DNA of 64,000 nucleotides, from NCBI GenBank assembly GCA_027459505.1, contig DAIDIE010000014.1, positions 1 through 64,000 on the forward strand. Reading direction: 5' to 3'. The DNA comes from Acidobacteriota bacterium (lineage in GTDB: Bacteria > Acidobacteriota > Terriglobia > Terriglobales > SCQP01). The notes under the pieces are model-generated. The model saw only the letters and a program-made list of their open reading frames with translations. It was not told where the DNA came from and did not search any database. The position numbers were made by a program, and so were the translations under genes. Below, one piece after another: positions 16,584-25,452 of the stretch (positions are counted from its first letter, which is position 1; the number at the start of each line of letters is the position of its first letter).

Positions 16584-16608
16584 CAGTTGTCAGTTGTCAG
16601 TTGTCAGT
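16584..16608. repeat. CAGTTGT tandem repeat
   Basis: Three exact tandem copies of CAGTTGT and a fourth partial copy (CAGT) lie between the S9 hydrolase and the OmpA-like gene, flanked by ACACAGTTCAC and GTGCACAG. Confidence 0.7.
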
Positions 16609-16635
16609 GCACAGGCGTATTTGGATTTTTGGGGC

Positions 16636-16670
16636 AAAAAAAGGGCATTCACGCGCAGGTGAATGCCCTT
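16636..16670 (-). terminator. Rho-independent terminator of the OmpA-like gene
   Basis: A 10-bp perfect stem (GGGCATTCAC / GTGAATGCCC) with a 6-base loop is followed on the minus strand by a run of seven T. It lies 33 bp after the stop at 16703. Confidence 0.85.
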
Positions 16671-16702
16671 TGCAATTGCACGGAAGAACCGCGAGACAGC
16701 GC

Positions 16703-17779
16703 TTACTGATTCGCCGGCTGGCTGGACTGCTGGTTGTTCTGCTGATTCATCTGCCCGTTGTTCATCTGTCCATTGTTCATCTGCTGGTTCTGATTCATCG
16801 GCATCTGGTTGTTATTCATGCCGGGGTTGCTGTTGGGCATGGGTGAAGCCTGGCTTCCCTGCGTCCCCTGGTTTTGCGCGGTGGTTCCGGCCAGGCTGTT
16901 GTGCAGGATGCGGATCTCGACGCGCCCACCGTGGGTCAAACGGCGCGGCGCTTCACCGCCAGTGGAGGCCTGCACCGGCGTGTTCCCTAATCCCATGGTG
17001 TAAATGCGATACAGGGGAATGTTGTTGTGCAGCACCAGGTAGCGCACCACCGTGTCGGCGAGGCGCTGGCTGTTGCGCACCGCCGCCAGGCCACGGCCCG
17101 CCGAGTAGGCCTGCACCTCGACGATGTAGCCATTCTGGTTCGGCAGGCTGCCAACGAATTGCGAAAGCGCGTCCTGCGCACGGCGGCTGAGGCGCGCCGC
17201 GCCCGGGCGGAAACGCATTTCCGCGGTCTGTGCCACCTGATACTGATCGGCGTTCTGCAGGTTCTGGTTCACCTGCTGGACCTGCTGATTCAGCTGGGTG
17301 GCCTGGGTGCTGACCTGCTGCACCTGCTGTTGCGCCTGGTCGGCGGTCTGGCTGGCCTGATTGGCGCGGCTCTGCGCGTCGTGGATGCCGGCGGTGGCGC
17401 GGCTATCGAGGTCAGTAAGCGCGCGGCCGTTAGACGCAGTCAGCTCGTCGAGTTCATTGACGCGGTCGCGGATCGGCGACAACTGCGTCTGCACATACTT
17501 TTTGCGGGCGAAGGGGTTGATCTTGCCCCAGAAGCCCTGCCGAGTCTGCGGCACCAGCCGGCGTTGTTGCACCTGCTGCTGGCTCATGGTGTCGGGGGTG
17601 GCGGCGCCGGTACTGGCCGTGGTCTGGTTCTGGCCCTCGGCGGCGGGGGCGCTGGCGGCCGGTGTCGCCTGGTTTTGATCGGGGTTTTGGGTGCTGGCCT
17701 GCTGCGCTACCCCGGGCATTGCCAGAGCAGCCGAAATAGCGGCGACAGCCAAAAATTGGGTGATATCTTGCCTGCGCAT
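16703..17779 (-). CDS. OmpA-family C-terminal domain envelope protein
   Basis: 358 residues from ATG 17779 (AAAGGAGAGG upstream; a TTG 18 bp earlier is less likely). Signal peptide FLAVAAISAALAMPGVA. Residues 20-90 are Gln/Thr/Ala-rich, then a Gln-rich coiled coil with QxxQ heptads (about 115-180). The OmpA/MotB-type peptidoglycan-binding domain follows (MRFRPGAARLSRRAQDAL, VEVQAYSAG, RLADTVVRYL). The C-terminal 55 residues are a low-complexity Asn/Gln/Met tail (NPGMNNNQMPMNQNQQMN). It probably links the wall to the outer envelope. Confidence 0.8.
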   Translation of the reverse strand: MRRQDITQFLAVAAISAALAMPGVAQQASTQNPDQNQATPAASAPAAEGQNQTTASTGAATPDTMSQQQVQQRRLVPQTRQGFWGKINPFARKKYVQTQLSPIRDRVNELDELTASNGRALTDLDSRATAGIHDAQSRANQASQTADQAQQQVQQVSTQATQLNQQVQQVNQNLQNADQYQVAQTAEMRFRPGAARLSRRAQDALSQFVGSLPNQNGYIVEVQAYSAGRGLAAVRNSQRLADTVVRYLVLHNNIPLYRIYTMGLGNTPVQASTGGEAPRRLTHGGRVEIRILHNSLAGTTAQNQGTQGSQASPMPNSNPGMNNNQMPMNQNQQMNNGQMNNGQMNQQNNQQSSQPANQ

Positions 17780-18189
17780 CGTCCTCTCCTTTGCCAACCA
17801 AAAACTGGGGATGAACTCGTTGAGATGGGCGCTACCCCGCAGGGTGCTGCCGCGTTGCCTGCCCTGGATGCTGGACCGCTCCCGGGTGGCCAGGTCCGTG
17901 GAACAAAATCCACTCTCTGGCCCGCTCCGCTGTCGCGCGGCCGCTGGGTCCGAATCCCCATAAGGACCCGCGCCACAGCGCCCATCCGTTCACAAGCCGG
18001 CACTGAATCGGCCTGCGAACTTCTGGCTTTTTGCTATACACGCGCCATGCCAAAACCGCTTGCAGTGAGAAATCAACCACTTAGAGTGGACATGCCGGGT
18101 AGGGCGAGGCCCAAAGCAGGTATTTTTTACCCAAGCCGCCCCGGACCGGGGAGGGGGCATGGCCACGTGACAAAGGGCCTGTGGTCAAC
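17780..18189. other. 410-bp intergenic region
   Basis: Upstream region of the OmpA-like gene. No gene, RNA or clear promoter could be supported. The plus strand is open from 18047 for 52 codons but has no ribosome-binding site or recognisable content. Confidence 0.4.
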
Positions 18190-18215
18190 AAAAAAGGCAG
18201 GCTGAATGCCTGCCT
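18190..18215 (-). terminator. Rho-independent terminator
   Basis: An 8-bp stem AGGCAGGC / GCCTGCCT with a TGAAT loop (18195-18215) is followed on the minus strand by six T. It serves the gene ending at 18243. Confidence 0.8.
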
Positions 18216-18242
18216 AATGGTGAAAGACGGAGTAGCAAGAAA

Positions 18243-18770
18243 TCAGGAGCGCCGGTGACGCGATTGCCGCACACGGGCGGCAGCCGGGTAAGGCATGGCT
18301 TTGGGATCGGGAAACTGCAACAGCTTGCCAACGGCGCGCGTAGCCCGCGCCTCCTCGGCTTGCACGCGCGCGGCCTGGGGAGGATCGGGGCGGTGCGGAT
18401 CGGGGCTGCGCTCAGGCTGCAACTCCTCTTGCAGTTGCTGCACCAGTTGCTGCTCTCCATTGGAGGCGATCAGAGCGCGCCATTTTTCCGATAAGGTGAC
18501 GTTCAGTCCAGTGGTAGCCGTAATCGACGCCCACAAGGCAATCGCCTCCTGGACCTGCTGGGGCGAAATGCTCTCTTCGGCGACAGTCACGGTGTTGCCG
18601 GTGCGCGGATCGAAGACAAAGACCAAACCCGCTGCCGCACCGACCAGCTCACCGCCCCCCTGCAGAACTACGTCCTTCAAGCTGTTGTCGACTTCAAGCA
18701 TGGCACCTACCTGGGCATTCACCCGTGATTGGATGAGAGTCAAGCGAGCCGAGTTGCCCTGTTTTGCCAC
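18243..18770 (-). CDS. Conserved-looking protein of unknown function
   Basis: 175 residues from GTG 18770 with GGGGAGG upstream. The N-terminal half (RLTLIQSRVNAQVGAML, then GLVFVFDPRTGNTVTVAEES, then VQEAIALWASI) looks like a compact alpha/beta fold. The C-terminal 60 residues are Gln/Glu/Arg/Pro-rich and probably disordered. There is no signal peptide or membrane segment. It is a single gene with its own terminator. I do not recognise the family. Confidence 0.55.
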   Translation of the reverse strand: MAKQGNSARLTLIQSRVNAQVGAMLEVDNSLKDVVLQGGGELVGAAAGLVFVFDPRTGNTVTVAEESISPQQVQEAIALWASITATTGLNVTLSEKWRALIASNGEQQLVQQLQEELQPERSPDPHRPDPPQAARVQAEEARATRAVGKLLQFPDPKAMPYPAAARVRQSRHRRS

Positions 18771-19073
18771 TCCGCCTCCCCAGGAACCAGTGACCCTTGC
18801 CTTTGCTTAGAGCTCCAGCGGTTTGCTGGTGCTGCCTGAGCGGATGGGAGTTTACCGTAAACAGTTCACAGTAGGGCGCACTGGTGCATCTGGGGCGCGC
18901 TCGACCTGGGGCGCAGCGGGACGCAGTGGAGCGCGCTGAGGCGGTACGGCGGTTTTACGACCCAGTCGCAGGCTACCCCATCCCGCGCGCAGGGGTGGCG
19001 AGCTGACAACTGGCAACCGGCAACCGACCGCAACTCCCGACAACTGAGGAACCGCTCTGCTACCCTTTCTGCA
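18771..19073. other. 303-bp intergenic region with short repeats
   Basis: Divergent region between the unknown protein and the lipid kinase. It contains ACAGTTCACAGTAGGGCG (18861-18878), near-identical to 15540-15557, and runs of CAACTGGCAAC / CAACCGGCAAC type sequence. TACCCT at 19061-19066 sits 7 bp before the next start codon. Confidence 0.5.
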
Positions 19074-19970
19074 GTGCGCACGCTGCTCATCTTCAATCCC
19101 GTCGCCGGACGCCACCCCGCTCGCCATTATCGCCGTCTCACCGCCGCCGCGAAGCTTCTCGCGGGGGCGGGCTGGCAGGTGGACTGGGCGGAAACGGAGC
19201 CGGGCACCGGAGGCCGTCTCCCCGCACAACGGGGAGTTGAGGAAGGTTACGACCTGTTGCTGACCTCCGGAGGAGATGGCACGATCGCCCAGGTCGCCGC
19301 TTCCCTGATCGAAGCGCGCCTCGCCGGCAACAGCAACACTCCCGCACTGGGTCTGCTGCCGGGAGGCACCGCCAACGTCTATGCCCGCGAATTCGGCATC
19401 CCCTTCCATCCAACGCAGGCGGTGCAGCGGCTCTTACGGGCCCGGCGCAGCCCGGTTCCCGCGGGCCGCGCGCGCTTTCCGGATGGCCGCCAACAATTTT
19501 TTCTCGCGCTGGCAAGCGCCGGCTTCGACGCCCACGTGGTGCACACCCTCAGCAGCGCCGCGAAAAAACGTTGGGGGAAACTTGCATTCGTGGGCACCGC
19601 CCTGCGGGAAAGCTTTCGCTACGGCTTTCCCACATTCCAGGCAGCCGCGGAGGGCCACCCCGAGCAGCATGCCGATTTGGCGCTGTTTGCGTTGACCCGT
19701 TACTACGCCGGCGGCTTTCGCTTTGTTGCAAAACGCCCGGCGTTGACCCCGGCGCTTCTGCTGATGCGCAGCGGTCCCCTGACGCTGCCACTGCAGTCCA
19801 CACTGTTGGTTGCCGGACAGCTTCACCATGCCCCTGGGGCACACTTGTGGAACGTCCCCAGCCTGCGCCTTTGCGGCGCTCCAGTTCCGCTGGAACTCGA
19901 CGGAGAAGACGCCGGGTCCACTCCTGTCACACTGGATGTCATCCCTGAGGCACTTGAGCTTCTTGTCTGA
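19074..19970 (+). CDS. Diacylglycerol/lipid kinase family protein
   Basis: 298 residues, GTG start. It opens with LLIFNPVAG and carries the catalytic-domain motif LLLTSGGDGTIAQVAASL (GGDGT, about residue 66) and GLLPGGTANVYARE, the DAGK-family nucleotide-binding loop. The C-terminal half is the beta-sandwich lid. YegS/DgkB-type enzymes phosphorylate diacylglycerol or related lipids; the exact substrate is open. It is followed 63 bp later by the APC permease on the same strand. Confidence 0.8.
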   Translation: MRTLLIFNPVAGRHPARHYRRLTAAAKLLAGAGWQVDWAETEPGTGGRLPAQRGVEEGYDLLLTSGGDGTIAQVAASLIEARLAGNSNTPALGLLPGGTANVYAREFGIPFHPTQAVQRLLRARRSPVPAGRARFPDGRQQFFLALASAGFDAHVVHTLSSAAKKRWGKLAFVGTALRESFRYGFPTFQAAAEGHPEQHADLALFALTRYYAGGFRFVAKRPALTPALLLMRSGPLTLPLQSTLLVAGQLHHAPGAHLWNVPSLRLCGAPVPLELDGEDAGSTPVTLDVIPEALELLV

Positions 19971-20033
19971 TTCTGTCGTCAGCGGTGCTCATAATGGGGA
20001 GACCGTCGCCGCATTTGAAGCAATCGAAAACCC

Positions 20034-21467
20034 ATGACCTCGCCAAACCAGCAGCAGGAAAACGCGCTTCCCCGCGAAATGCGGTTGTGGGACGTTGTGC
20101 TGTTCAACGTTGCCGCCGTTCTCGGGCCGCGCTGGGTGGCTGCCGCGGCGCATACCGGACCCAGTTCAATTTCCATATGGGTTCTGGCGGCGCTGATGTT
20201 TTTCCTGCCCTCCGCGGTGGTCATCATCGAACTCTCCACCCGCTATCCCTCCGAAGGGGGGCTGTACGTCTGGAGCCGTGAGGCGTTTGGCCCCTTCCAC
20301 GGCTTCATCGCCGGCTGGACCTACTGGATTTACACCATCATCTACTTCCCCGCCCTGCTCAACGCCAGTGTCGCCATGGCCGCCTACATGGGAGGCGAGC
20401 GTTGGGCGTGGCTGGCTGGCAACCGCGTTTACATCACCGCCGCTTCACTGCTGATGCTGGCAGTGGCTATCGGATTCAACCTGGTGGGCGTGCGGATCGG
20501 CAAATGGCTGGAAAACGCGGGCGGTATTGGCACCTATTTGCCTCTGGTATTGCTCGTGGTCTTTGCGCTGGTGTTTGTGCTGCACCGCGGCTCGGTAACG
20601 CATTTTTCCTGGCACAGCCTGGCTTTCCACTTTGACTCGGGGACAGTGAACTACTGGTCGCAGATTGCCTTTGCCTTCACCGGCCTGGAACTGGTCTGCG
20701 CCATGAGCGGAGAGATTCACGATCCGCGCCGCACCCTCCGCCGCAGCGCGTGGATTTCGGCGGTGGCGATCACGCTGATGTACGTGGCGGGAACCGCGGC
20801 GGTGCTGGGCGTGGAACCGGCTGCGCAGGTGGACGTGCGTACCGGTCCAGTGCAGGCGCTCACCCATGCCGCGTCGTTTTTCGGCGTGGCCTGGATCGCT
20901 ATTCTGGCGACGATTCTGCTTACCATCGGAAACACGGGCGGAGTGGGCACAACGGTGGCGGGGGTGGCCCGCATTCCGTTTGTGGCCGGCATTGACCGGT
21001 ATCTGCCGCCGGCGTTCGGCAAGATCCACCCGCGCTGGAAGACGCCCTACGTGGCCATGCTCGTGCAGGGCGTGCTCTCCGCCGTGCTGCTGATCCTCAG
21101 CCAGGTGGGAGAGACCGCCGCCAGCGGCTACCAGGTGCTGGTGGATGCAACCACGATCATGTACTTCATCCCCTTCCTGTACATGTTTCTGGCCATCATC
21201 GCCCTGCGGCGGCGGCCCGATCGCGGCGCACATCAGGAACACAGCCTGGTTCCGCTGGGCCACTTCGGCGTCTGGCTGTTTGGACTGCTGGGATTTCTGG
21301 TGACCGCGGTGTCTATTGTGCTGGCGCTGATTCCGCCCGCGGATGTGGGCTCGCGCCTGGTGTTCGAGTGCAAGATCATTGGCGGCTGCGTGGCGCTGGT
21401 TGCGGCCGGCCTGTTGCTGTACCGGCGCGGCCGGCGCGCGCCGGAGATGGCGGAGAGCCTGCCGTGA
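20034..21467 (+). CDS. APC-superfamily amino-acid permease
   Basis: 477 residues, about 12 hydrophobic spans. The first membrane segment has LWDVVLFNVAAVLGPRWVA, and the FTGLELVCAMSGEIHDPRR segment matches the conserved cytoplasmic loop of APC transporters (FEGLE...GEVKNPRR in relatives). It likely imports an amino acid by proton symport. Its last codons overlap the GTG start of the UvrC-like gene, implying one transcript. Confidence 0.8.
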   Translation: MTSPNQQQENALPREMRLWDVVLFNVAAVLGPRWVAAAAHTGPSSISIWVLAALMFFLPSAVVIIELSTRYPSEGGLYVWSREAFGPFHGFIAGWTYWIYTIIYFPALLNASVAMAAYMGGERWAWLAGNRVYITAASLLMLAVAIGFNLVGVRIGKWLENAGGIGTYLPLVLLVVFALVFVLHRGSVTHFSWHSLAFHFDSGTVNYWSQIAFAFTGLELVCAMSGEIHDPRRTLRRSAWISAVAITLMYVAGTAAVLGVEPAAQVDVRTGPVQALTHAASFFGVAWIAILATILLTIGNTGGVGTTVAGVARIPFVAGIDRYLPPAFGKIHPRWKTPYVAMLVQGVLSAVLLILSQVGETAASGYQVLVDATTIMYFIPFLYMFLAIIALRRRPDRGAHQEHSLVPLGHFGVWLFGLLGFLVTAVSIVLALIPPADVGSRLVFECKIIGGCVALVAAGLLLYRRGRRAPEMAESLP

Positions 21468-22543
21468 TCACAGTAGCGTTTGACCCGCTGGCCAGCGATG
21501 CGCAGAGCGCCTGGTGGGAACAGTTTCCCGACGCCGCGGCGGTTCTGCTGCTGGAGACTGGCACGGAAACGGCGGCAAGCGGCGAGCCTTACCTCACCTC
21601 CACGCGGCACCTGCGCAAGCGCCTGCAGCGGCTGTTAGCGCCCGCCCCGGAGGAGCGTACCCGCATCGACTTTTCCCGCATTACGCGCGCCATCCGCTAT
21701 TGGCCGGTATACTCCGAGTTTGAGAGCCGCTGGACCGTTTACCAGCGTACCCGCGAGCTTTTCCCCAACGACTACCGCAAGCGCCTGCGCATGCGGGCGC
21801 CAGTGTTTTTCAAACTGCATCTGGACGACCCCTATCCACGGGTTTCGGTGCGCCGCGGGCTGGGGCGGCCTCCAGCGCGTTTTTGGGGACCACTGCCCAG
21901 CCGCCGGGGCGCGGAAAGTCTGGCGGGAGAGGTGCTGGACCAGTTCCGTATACGGCGCTGCCCTGACGTGCTCCACCCCGATCCCAGTTTTCCCGGCTGC
22001 GTCTATTCGGAGATGAAGATGTGCCTGGCGCCCTGCCAGTGTGGCTGCACTGACGCGCAGTACCGCCGCGAATTGCAGCGTGTCAGCGACTTTCTTGCCA
22101 GCCGCGGAGCGCAATTGCGCGATCAACTGCTGCGTGAGCGGCAGGAGGCCAGCGAGCGGCTCGATTTCGAAGCCGCCGCCCGCGCCCACAAAAAGATCGA
22201 AAAGATTACTCCCGTGCTGCGGCGGCTGCCCGCGCACGCGCAATTTGTCGACCAGCTCAACGGCGCGCTGCTGCTGCCGGGGCCGGCGCCGCGGCAGACC
22301 GCCTTCCTGGTCAGGCAGGGGGGCATCTGCGCGATGGAGAGGCTAGAATGGCCGCAGAGCACGCCGGCAGCAGCCGAAGAAGCGCAAAGCCAGCGCGCCG
22401 CCGCCCTGCGGCATCTGCGTGAACGGCTGGCCTGCGCGCCGCTCCTCAGCAGGGCGGAACGCAACGAGCACCTGGCCTTGCTGCTGCGCTGTTGGAGTGC
22501 GAAAAAGCCGGAAGGGGAGTGGCTGGAACTCATCGGTGCCTGA
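21464..22543 (+). CDS. UvrC-like protein with degenerate GIY-YIG region
   Basis: 359 residues from GTG 21464, overlapping the permease stop by four bases. The order is that of UvrC: an N-terminal region where GIY-YIG would lie (AAVLLLETG then EPYLTSTRHLRKRLQRLL), a central part with CPDVLHPDPSFPGCVY, a Cys cluster (MCLAPCQCGC), and a UVR helix (RLDFEAAARAHKKIEKI). The GIY and YIG tripeptides are not recognisable and the C-terminal RNase H-like nuclease domain of real UvrC is absent. It may be a non-catalytic or repurposed relative, similar in size to Cho-type proteins. Confidence 0.65.
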   Translation: MITVAFDPLASDAQSAWWEQFPDAAAVLLLETGTETAASGEPYLTSTRHLRKRLQRLLAPAPEERTRIDFSRITRAIRYWPVYSEFESRWTVYQRTRELFPNDYRKRLRMRAPVFFKLHLDDPYPRVSVRRGLGRPPARFWGPLPSRRGAESLAGEVLDQFRIRRCPDVLHPDPSFPGCVYSEMKMCLAPCQCGCTDAQYRRELQRVSDFLASRGAQLRDQLLRERQEASERLDFEAAARAHKKIEKITPVLRRLPAHAQFVDQLNGALLLPGPAPRQTAFLVRQGGICAMERLEWPQSTPAAAEEAQSQRAAALRHLRERLACAPLLSRAERNEHLALLLRCWSAKKPEGEWLELIGA

Positions 22544-22573
22544 GACAGATGGCAAGATTGCGGAGAAGCGATT

Positions 22574-22879
22574 ATGGGATCGTCGGTAACCTGCTGGAAG
22601 TGTGGACAACAGTTGCAACTGCTCACCGGTGAAAAGGTGGGGAGGCGCGAGAGCTGCGAGAAGTGCGATGCAGACCTGCACGTCTGCCGCAACTGCCGCC
22701 ATTTCGATCCCACCTCGCACAACGAGTGCCGTGAAAATCAGGCGGAATGGGTGCGCTTCAAGGACAAGAACAATTACTGTGACTACTTTTCCCCAGTAGC
22801 CGTGGTAGGCCGTCCCGCCGGGCGCCAGGACCCAGCCGCCGACGCGCGCAAGAAACTCGACGACCTGTTCAAGTTCTGA
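22574..22879 (+). CDS. Small zinc-ribbon protein
   Basis: 101 residues. Two Cys-pair knuckles, CWKCGQ and CEKC, are followed by CRNCRHFDPTSHNECREN and NYCDYF, enough ligands for two metal sites. The C-terminus ends RKKLDDLFKF. There is no membrane segment. It follows the UvrC-like gene after 30 bp on the same strand and could be cotranscribed. Proteins of this layout are seen across several phyla without a known role. Confidence 0.65.
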   Translation: MGSSVTCWKCGQQLQLLTGEKVGRRESCEKCDADLHVCRNCRHFDPTSHNECRENQAEWVRFKDKNNYCDYFSPVAVVGRPAGRQDPAADARKKLDDLFKF

Positions 22880-22884
22880 AGTGT

Positions 22885-22920
22885 TCCCCGGCAACCCAGC
22901 AGGCGCAGGGTTGCCGGGGA
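22885..22920 (+). terminator. Strong hairpin after the zinc-ribbon gene
   Basis: A 13-bp perfect stem TCCCCGGCAACCC / GGGTTGCCGGGGA with a 10-base loop starts 6 bp after the stop. There is no T-run, so it may terminate poorly or protect the 3' end. Confidence 0.55.
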
Positions 22921-22927
22921 TGCGGCA

Positions 22928-22990
22928 CGGCCGCTTTTATTCCACCCGCTTCGGTGTCCGGCCGAAGCTCGCGGATGGTGGCCGCGCTTA
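22928..22990. repeat. REP-like dispersed repeat, copy 1
   Basis: The block GGCCGCTTTT ... GCTTCGG, TGTCCGG, CCGAAGC ... CGGATGGTGGCCG.GCTTAA recurs at 57797-57861, with a core also at 60263-60286. An internal stem GCTTCGG / CCGAAGC suggests a structured intergenic repeat. Nothing else is recognisable in 22991-23117. Confidence 0.6.
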
Positions 22991-23117
22991 ACTAGTTGCC
23001 AGCGGTGCGGGACCTAAACGGCAACCCCGGGCCCTTTCTACCACTTCGGCCTGCGATTTCGAACTCGAAAGCAGTTCGACTCGGCCCTGGCTCGTTTCGC
23101 ACAAGCGCTAGCGGCCT

Positions 23118-23966
23118 TTAAGCCGCCGCCACGGGCGCGCTTTGCCGGGTGCGGAAGCGCCGCAGGCCACCGCCGCCGATCACGCCGCCGACGGCGGCGC
23201 AAATCAGCGTAATCAGCGCAAACCAGAAGCCCGCCCAAGAGGCGCGGGCGGCAACCGTTTTCGCGGTTGAAGCCACCTGCCCGCCGCTGACCCCCGCGAG
23301 CGGTGAATTGGCGTTCACCTGGTTAATGATGGCCGTGGCGCGGGCGTTGGGCAGGTTGGCGTCGCGCGCCAGAGTGCTGGCCGCGCCGGTGCGATCACCC
23401 GCCGCCAGACGCGCCTGCAGGGCGGTGGTCTGAGCCGCGCTCAACTGAATGCCGTTATTCTGCAGCACGGTTGGCAGGTCGCTGGTGCTGCCGGCCACGC
23501 TGGTTGCCGCCTGAGCCGCGGTGGGACTACTAGCGATGCTGCTTGCCGTTGTCAGGGCCGTTCCCGCCAGCAAAGCTCCCAGCGCAATGGCGCTCACCAT
23601 CAACAATCCCCACATGGTCACGCCCTTGAGCAGGCCAATGCGCCGCGTTGAAGCTGGGCTGCGTCCCGCCACCCAGCCACCAATAAACGTGGCAATCAGA
23701 AAGCAGATGCCGACCCAGATGCCCGTTCCGGCAGCGGCCGATTTCCAGGAGTTGGCGTCGACCGGGTTCACACTCGACAACCCCAGTCCCAGAACCAGGA
23801 ACATCAACAGGAGCGCCACGCCGATGGAAATGACGTAACCGGACCAGACGCCACTCCACTCCACCTTTTCTGGCGCGCCCGCCACCGGCATGTTGACCAC
23901 TTCGCCTTGCCGGTCGGTCTCCCGGCGTGAAAACATTCGCCGCTCAATACTTCGCACGGTGTTCAT
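23118..23966 (-). CDS. Membrane protein of unknown function
   Basis: 282 residues from ATG 23966 with GGAGGTG about 12 bp upstream; the longer frame is not supported. Hydrophobic segments lie near residues 43-66 (GYVISIGVALLLMFLVLGLG), 82-101, 112-135 and 250-272, giving four spans. Between spans 3 and 4 is an Ala/Thr/Gln-rich extracytoplasmic segment of about 110 residues. The C-terminus is basic (GGGLRRFRTRQ). I recognise no named family. Confidence 0.6.
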   Translation of the reverse strand: MNTVRSIERRMFSRRETDRQGEVVNMPVAGAPEKVEWSGVWSGYVISIGVALLLMFLVLGLGLSSVNPVDANSWKSAAAGTGIWVGICFLIATFIGGWVAGRSPASTRRIGLLKGVTMWGLLMVSAIALGALLAGTALTTASSIASSPTAAQAATSVAGSTSDLPTVLQNNGIQLSAAQTTALQARLAAGDRTGAASTLARDANLPNARATAIINQVNANSPLAGVSGGQVASTAKTVAARASWAGFWFALITLICAAVGGVIGGGGLRRFRTRQSAPVAAA

Positions 23967-24166
23967 AACGCTATTGACACCTCCTCGCCATTCTTGTGTT
24001 GGGCTAATAGCGTGCGATGCGTGCAGGTGGGGTGAAGGTGGGCAGTCGGCGCATTGGCACGGCGGAACTCCAAAATGGAAATGCGCAGCACCGTGGGGTG
24101 CCGCGCATCTTTTGGTCTCCCAAAACAGAGGTCGATTTACCGCTGCGCGATTTACCGCTGATCGAC

Positions 24167-25288
24167 CTACCGTTGATCGATGGCCACGTAATGCTGTGGC
24201 ACGGTGGGCCCGGTGTACTCCGAGCGCGGGCGGATGAGCCGGTTGTCGGAATACTGTTCCAGCACGTGCGCCGTCCATCCACTCATGCGTGAGAAGGCGA
24301 AAATCGGGGTAAACAGGTCGACGGGAATGCCGAGGTCGTAGTACATGGAAGCCGAGTAGAAGTCCACGTTGGGATTGAGCCCCTTTTCAGCCTTCACGAA
24401 CTCCTCGATCTGCCGCGACATTTTGTAGAGGTGGGTGTTGCCGGTGCGCTCTCCCAATTCACGCGACATCTGCCGCAGGTGCGTGGCCCGCGGATCTTCG
24501 GTGCGGTAGACGCGATGGCCAAAGCCGGGAACCTTCTTCTTTTCGGCAAACATCTGCTTGATAAACGCGATAGGGTCGTTGTTGCCGATTTTCAGCAGCA
24601 GGTGAATCACAGCCTCGTTGGCGCCGCCATGCAGCGGGCCTTTCAGCGCTCCCAGCGCGGAAGTCACAGCGGAGTAGATATCGCTCAAAGTGGCGGCGGT
24701 GACGCGGGCGGCGAAGGTGGAGGCGTTAAACTCGTGATCCGCGTGCAGGATGAGAGCGATATCCAGCGAACGCGCCGCCGTCGGGCTGGGACGCTCGCCG
24801 CTCAGCATGTACAGGAAATTGCCGGCCAGGTTGAGATCGGGGGCGGGAGCGATGGGCTGCTTGCCATTGCGGATGCGGTCAAAGGCGGCGATCAGGGTTC
24901 CGGTCTGGGCCACCAGGCGGCGCGCTTTGCGCTGGTTGGCGGCGGTGGACATGTCACCTGCCTCGGGATCGTAGAGCGCGAGCGCGGAGACCGCGGTGCG
25001 CAGCAGGTCCATGGGGGCCGACTTAGGTGGCAAGTGGCGCAGCAGATCCAGCAGCGGCGCGGGCACGGCCGCCGCGGCGCGCAGTTCCTGTTGCAACTGC
25101 TGCAGTTCACCCGACTTGGGCAGCCGCCCGTTCCACAGCAGAAAAGCGGTTTCCTCAAACGTCGAGCGTTCCGCCAGATCGTGAATGTCGTAGCCGCCGT
25201 AGGCCAGAATCCCTTTTTCGCCATCTATGAAACAAATCGAGGAAGGGGAGGCGACAATATCCGCCAACCCGCGCGAAGCTACGGTGGG
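24167..25288 (-). CDS. gltA: Citrate synthase (short, type-II-like)
   Basis: 373 residues from ATG 25288 (AGGAG upstream). The active-site residues are in place: LKGPLHGGANEAV (His), KVPGFGHRVYRTEDPR (His) and LNPNVDFYSASMYYDLG (Asp). The size is that of the short citrate/2-methylcitrate synthases, which condense acetyl-CoA (or propionyl-CoA) with oxaloacetate. There is no prp context, so citrate synthase of the TCA cycle is more likely, though 2-methylcitrate synthase cannot be excluded. Confidence 0.85.
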   Translation of the reverse strand, partial: PTVASRGLADIVASPSSICFIDGEKGILAYGGYDIHDLAERSTFEETAFLLWNGRLPKSGELQQLQQELRAAAAVPAPLLDLLRHLPPKSAPMDLLRTAVSALALYDPEAGDMSTAANQRKARRLVAQTGTLIAAFDRIRNGKQPIAPAPDLNLAGNFLYMLSGERPSPTAARSLDIALILHADHEFNASTFAARVTAATLSDIYSAVTSALGALKGPLHGGANEAVIHLLLKIGNNDPIAFIKQMFAEKKKVPGFGHRVYRTEDPRATHLRQMSRELGERTGNTHLYKMSRQIEEFVKAEKGLNPNVDFYSASMYYDLGIPVDLFTPIFAFSRMSGWTAHVLEQYSDNRLIRPRSEYTGPTVPQHYVAIDQR

Positions 25289-25422
25289 CATTCCGATCTC
25301 CTGCCGCGGCCTGAAAGCCGCAAAAGCCTGAACGTTTGGACTACCAGGGCTGGCCGCTGGTGAGGTGCGGGAGAATACCAGCACCGCGTCGGGGCGGCCC
25401 GAGCCGGATTCTCCAACCTTCC

Positions 25423-25452
25423 TTTATAGCTTACTTCGCGTGCCCCGGTAAA
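25423..25452 (-). promoter_or_regulatory. Promoter candidate for citrate synthase
   Basis: On the minus strand TTTACC (25447-25452) is followed after 18 bp by TATAAA (25423-25428), about 135 bp before the ATG. The remaining intergenic sequence up to 25727 shows nothing else. Confidence 0.4.

Noticed and set aside
17935-17965. GGGTCCGAATCCCC-like segment resembling a tRNA T-arm
   Set aside because: No acceptor, D-arm or anticodon stem can be folded around it.
24431-25363. Long plus-strand frame opposite citrate synthase
   Set aside because: The minus-strand product has all citrate synthase active-site motifs. The plus frame has no domain or ribosome-binding site.
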